Shown here one piece after another: positions 6,852 to 7,465 of a stretch of DNA of 7,465 nucleotides (positions are counted from its first letter, which is position 1; each line of letters begins with the position of its first letter). Both the position numbers and the translations under genes were made by a program. The stretch comes from Chloroflexota bacterium (lineage in GTDB: Bacteria; Chloroflexota; Dehalococcoidia; Plut-88900): assembly GCA_022572865.1 (NCBI GenBank), contig JACZVB010000059.1, positions 1 through 7,465 on the forward strand, read 5' to 3'. The notes beneath the pieces were generated by a model, which ran no database searches, had not been told where the DNA came from, and worked only from the letters and a program-made list of their open reading frames with translations.

Positions 6852-6859
6852 GCGATCGC
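6852..6859. other. Single GCGATCGC octamer (HIP1-like)
   Basis: The palindrome GCGATCGC, known as HIP1 and highly over-represented in many cyanobacterial genomes, occurs once in the kinase ATPase portion. One copy can occur by chance. The surrounding protein (FKLKATSKGLQLGIECDSKLPQ region) also resembles cyanobacterial hybrid kinases to my eye, so it is weak support for such an origin of this part. Confidence 0.35.
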
Positions 6860-7465
6860 TCCTTTGTTCTTCTGCAACGTACAAGTTTACTTTGCCTGCA
6901 TCTGTAAACTTGATGGCATTACTTAGTAAGTTGAGCAGAATTTGCCGTAGTTTGCCTTCATCTGTGTGTACGTATTGAGGCAATTTTGAATCGCACTCAA
7001 TACCAAGCTGTAAACCTTTAGATGTGGCTTTAAGCTTAAACATCTCATAAATTGTATTGAGCAGATCGTACAAGTCAAAGGCATTTTCTGTCAGGGTTAT
7101 CCTTCCCGCCTCAATTTTGGACAAGTCAAGGATGTCGTTGATCAACTCCAGCAACGCATCCGCCGACCGTTTCACAGTTTCCAAGGAATCTCTCTGTTCG
7201 GGCGTCAATTCCGTGTCGAGCGTCAGCTCGGTCATGCCGATGATTGCGGTCATGGGCGTGCGGATTTCGTGGCTGATGTTGGCCAGGAAATGGCTCTTGG
7301 CGCAATTGGCCGCTTCGGCAACTTTTTTCGTTTCGCACAGTTCCACTGCGACTCGCTTGCGCTTCGAGATTTCGTCCTCAAGGTCCGTGTTGGCTTTGCC
7401 GAGATCGCGGTTGGCGGCTTCCAAGGTCGTCACGCTCGCCTGCAGCGCCTTTTTCGCGTCCTGCA

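Larger units (their letters stand above)
6537..7465 (-). pseudogene. Truncated histidine kinase joined in frame to a HepT-like HEPN fragment; 5' end outside the window
   Basis: The frame is open to the window edge; numbering here starts at an internal GTG (7433), giving 298 residues. Residues 1-40 look like a coiled-coil linker. Residues 41-115 are a HisKA dimerisation domain with phospho-acceptor H55 in SHEIRTP. Residues about 120-209 are the first half of a HATPase domain, with N-box N168/N172 and G1 box DTGAGI (203-208). The F and G2 boxes are missing, so a working kinase is unlikely. From about residue 212 the protein is different: ELANLFEKLSKNQ, then 13 unusual residues (225-237), then IIEKDLAEKMSRMVGFRNIAVHDY. 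The last part matches HepT/DUF86 with R254, H259 and Y261 forming R-X4-H-X-Y. The N-terminal half of HepT and its MntA nucleotidyltransferase partner are absent. GC drops from about 56% to 32% along the frame. No frameshift is needed. A pseudogene or assembly join is likeliest; a true fusion protein is possible. Confidence 0.6.

Overview
The window carries one leftward (minus-strand) housekeeping block, rpsA - clpC - radA - larE, in transcription order from about 6181 down to 55. To its right lie a short non-coding, repeat-bearing stretch (about 6182-6536) and a broken, chimeric reading frame that runs off the right edge (6537-7465). Spot counts in the four-gene block give about 58-65% GC. Base composition changes sharply in the right-hand part.

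Organism: the protein set (four-domain S1, ClpC with two N-terminal repeats, RadA, LarE) fits a Gram-positive-like or Chloroflexota-type bacterium. The tandem 24-base repeat at 6487-6534, which reads PFDGAQDR on one strand and LSSVEG on the other, is of a kind I associate with Chloroflexota (Dehalococcoidia/Anaerolineae) genomes and bins. A member of Chloroflexota is my best inference, not a demonstrated assignment.

Layout: a near-consensus sigma70-type promoter (6153-6181) sits directly in front of rpsA and predicts an almost leaderless mRNA. rpsA (4904-6139, ribosomal protein S1) is followed after 27 bases by clpC (2417-4876, the AAA+ unfoldase of the ClpCP protease). A 135-base gap holds a perfect 14-bp hairpin with a 3-base loop and no T tract. 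Then come radA (896-2281, recombination/branch-migration ATPase) and, 13 bases later, larE (55-882, sulfur transferase for the nickel-pincer cofactor). The first three proteins serve translation, protein quality control and DNA repair. larE is the odd member, and no other lar gene is visible. The clpC-radA pairing matches the end of the Firmicutes ctsR-mcsA-mcsB-clpC-radA operon, but here S1 stands where the ctsR/mcsAB genes would be.

Right-hand part: the reading frame at 6537-7465 starts beyond the window. It is a histidine kinase (dimerisation domain and half of the ATPase domain) that loses its kinase homology just after the G1 box and continues in frame into the C-terminal part of a HepT-like HEPN toxin with its R-X4-H-X-Y motif intact. 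GC falls along it in steps: about 56% (7081-7465), 39% (6841-7080) and 32% (6541-6840). A cyanobacterium-typical GCGATCGC octamer lies in the middle step. This may be gene debris, a real recombinant, or a metagenome assembly chimera, and the adjoining repeats make the last a serious possibility. I see no convincing undescribed system. The kinase-HEPN chimera, the nearly leaderless S1 transcript and the clpC-radA hairpin are the points that deserve a second look.
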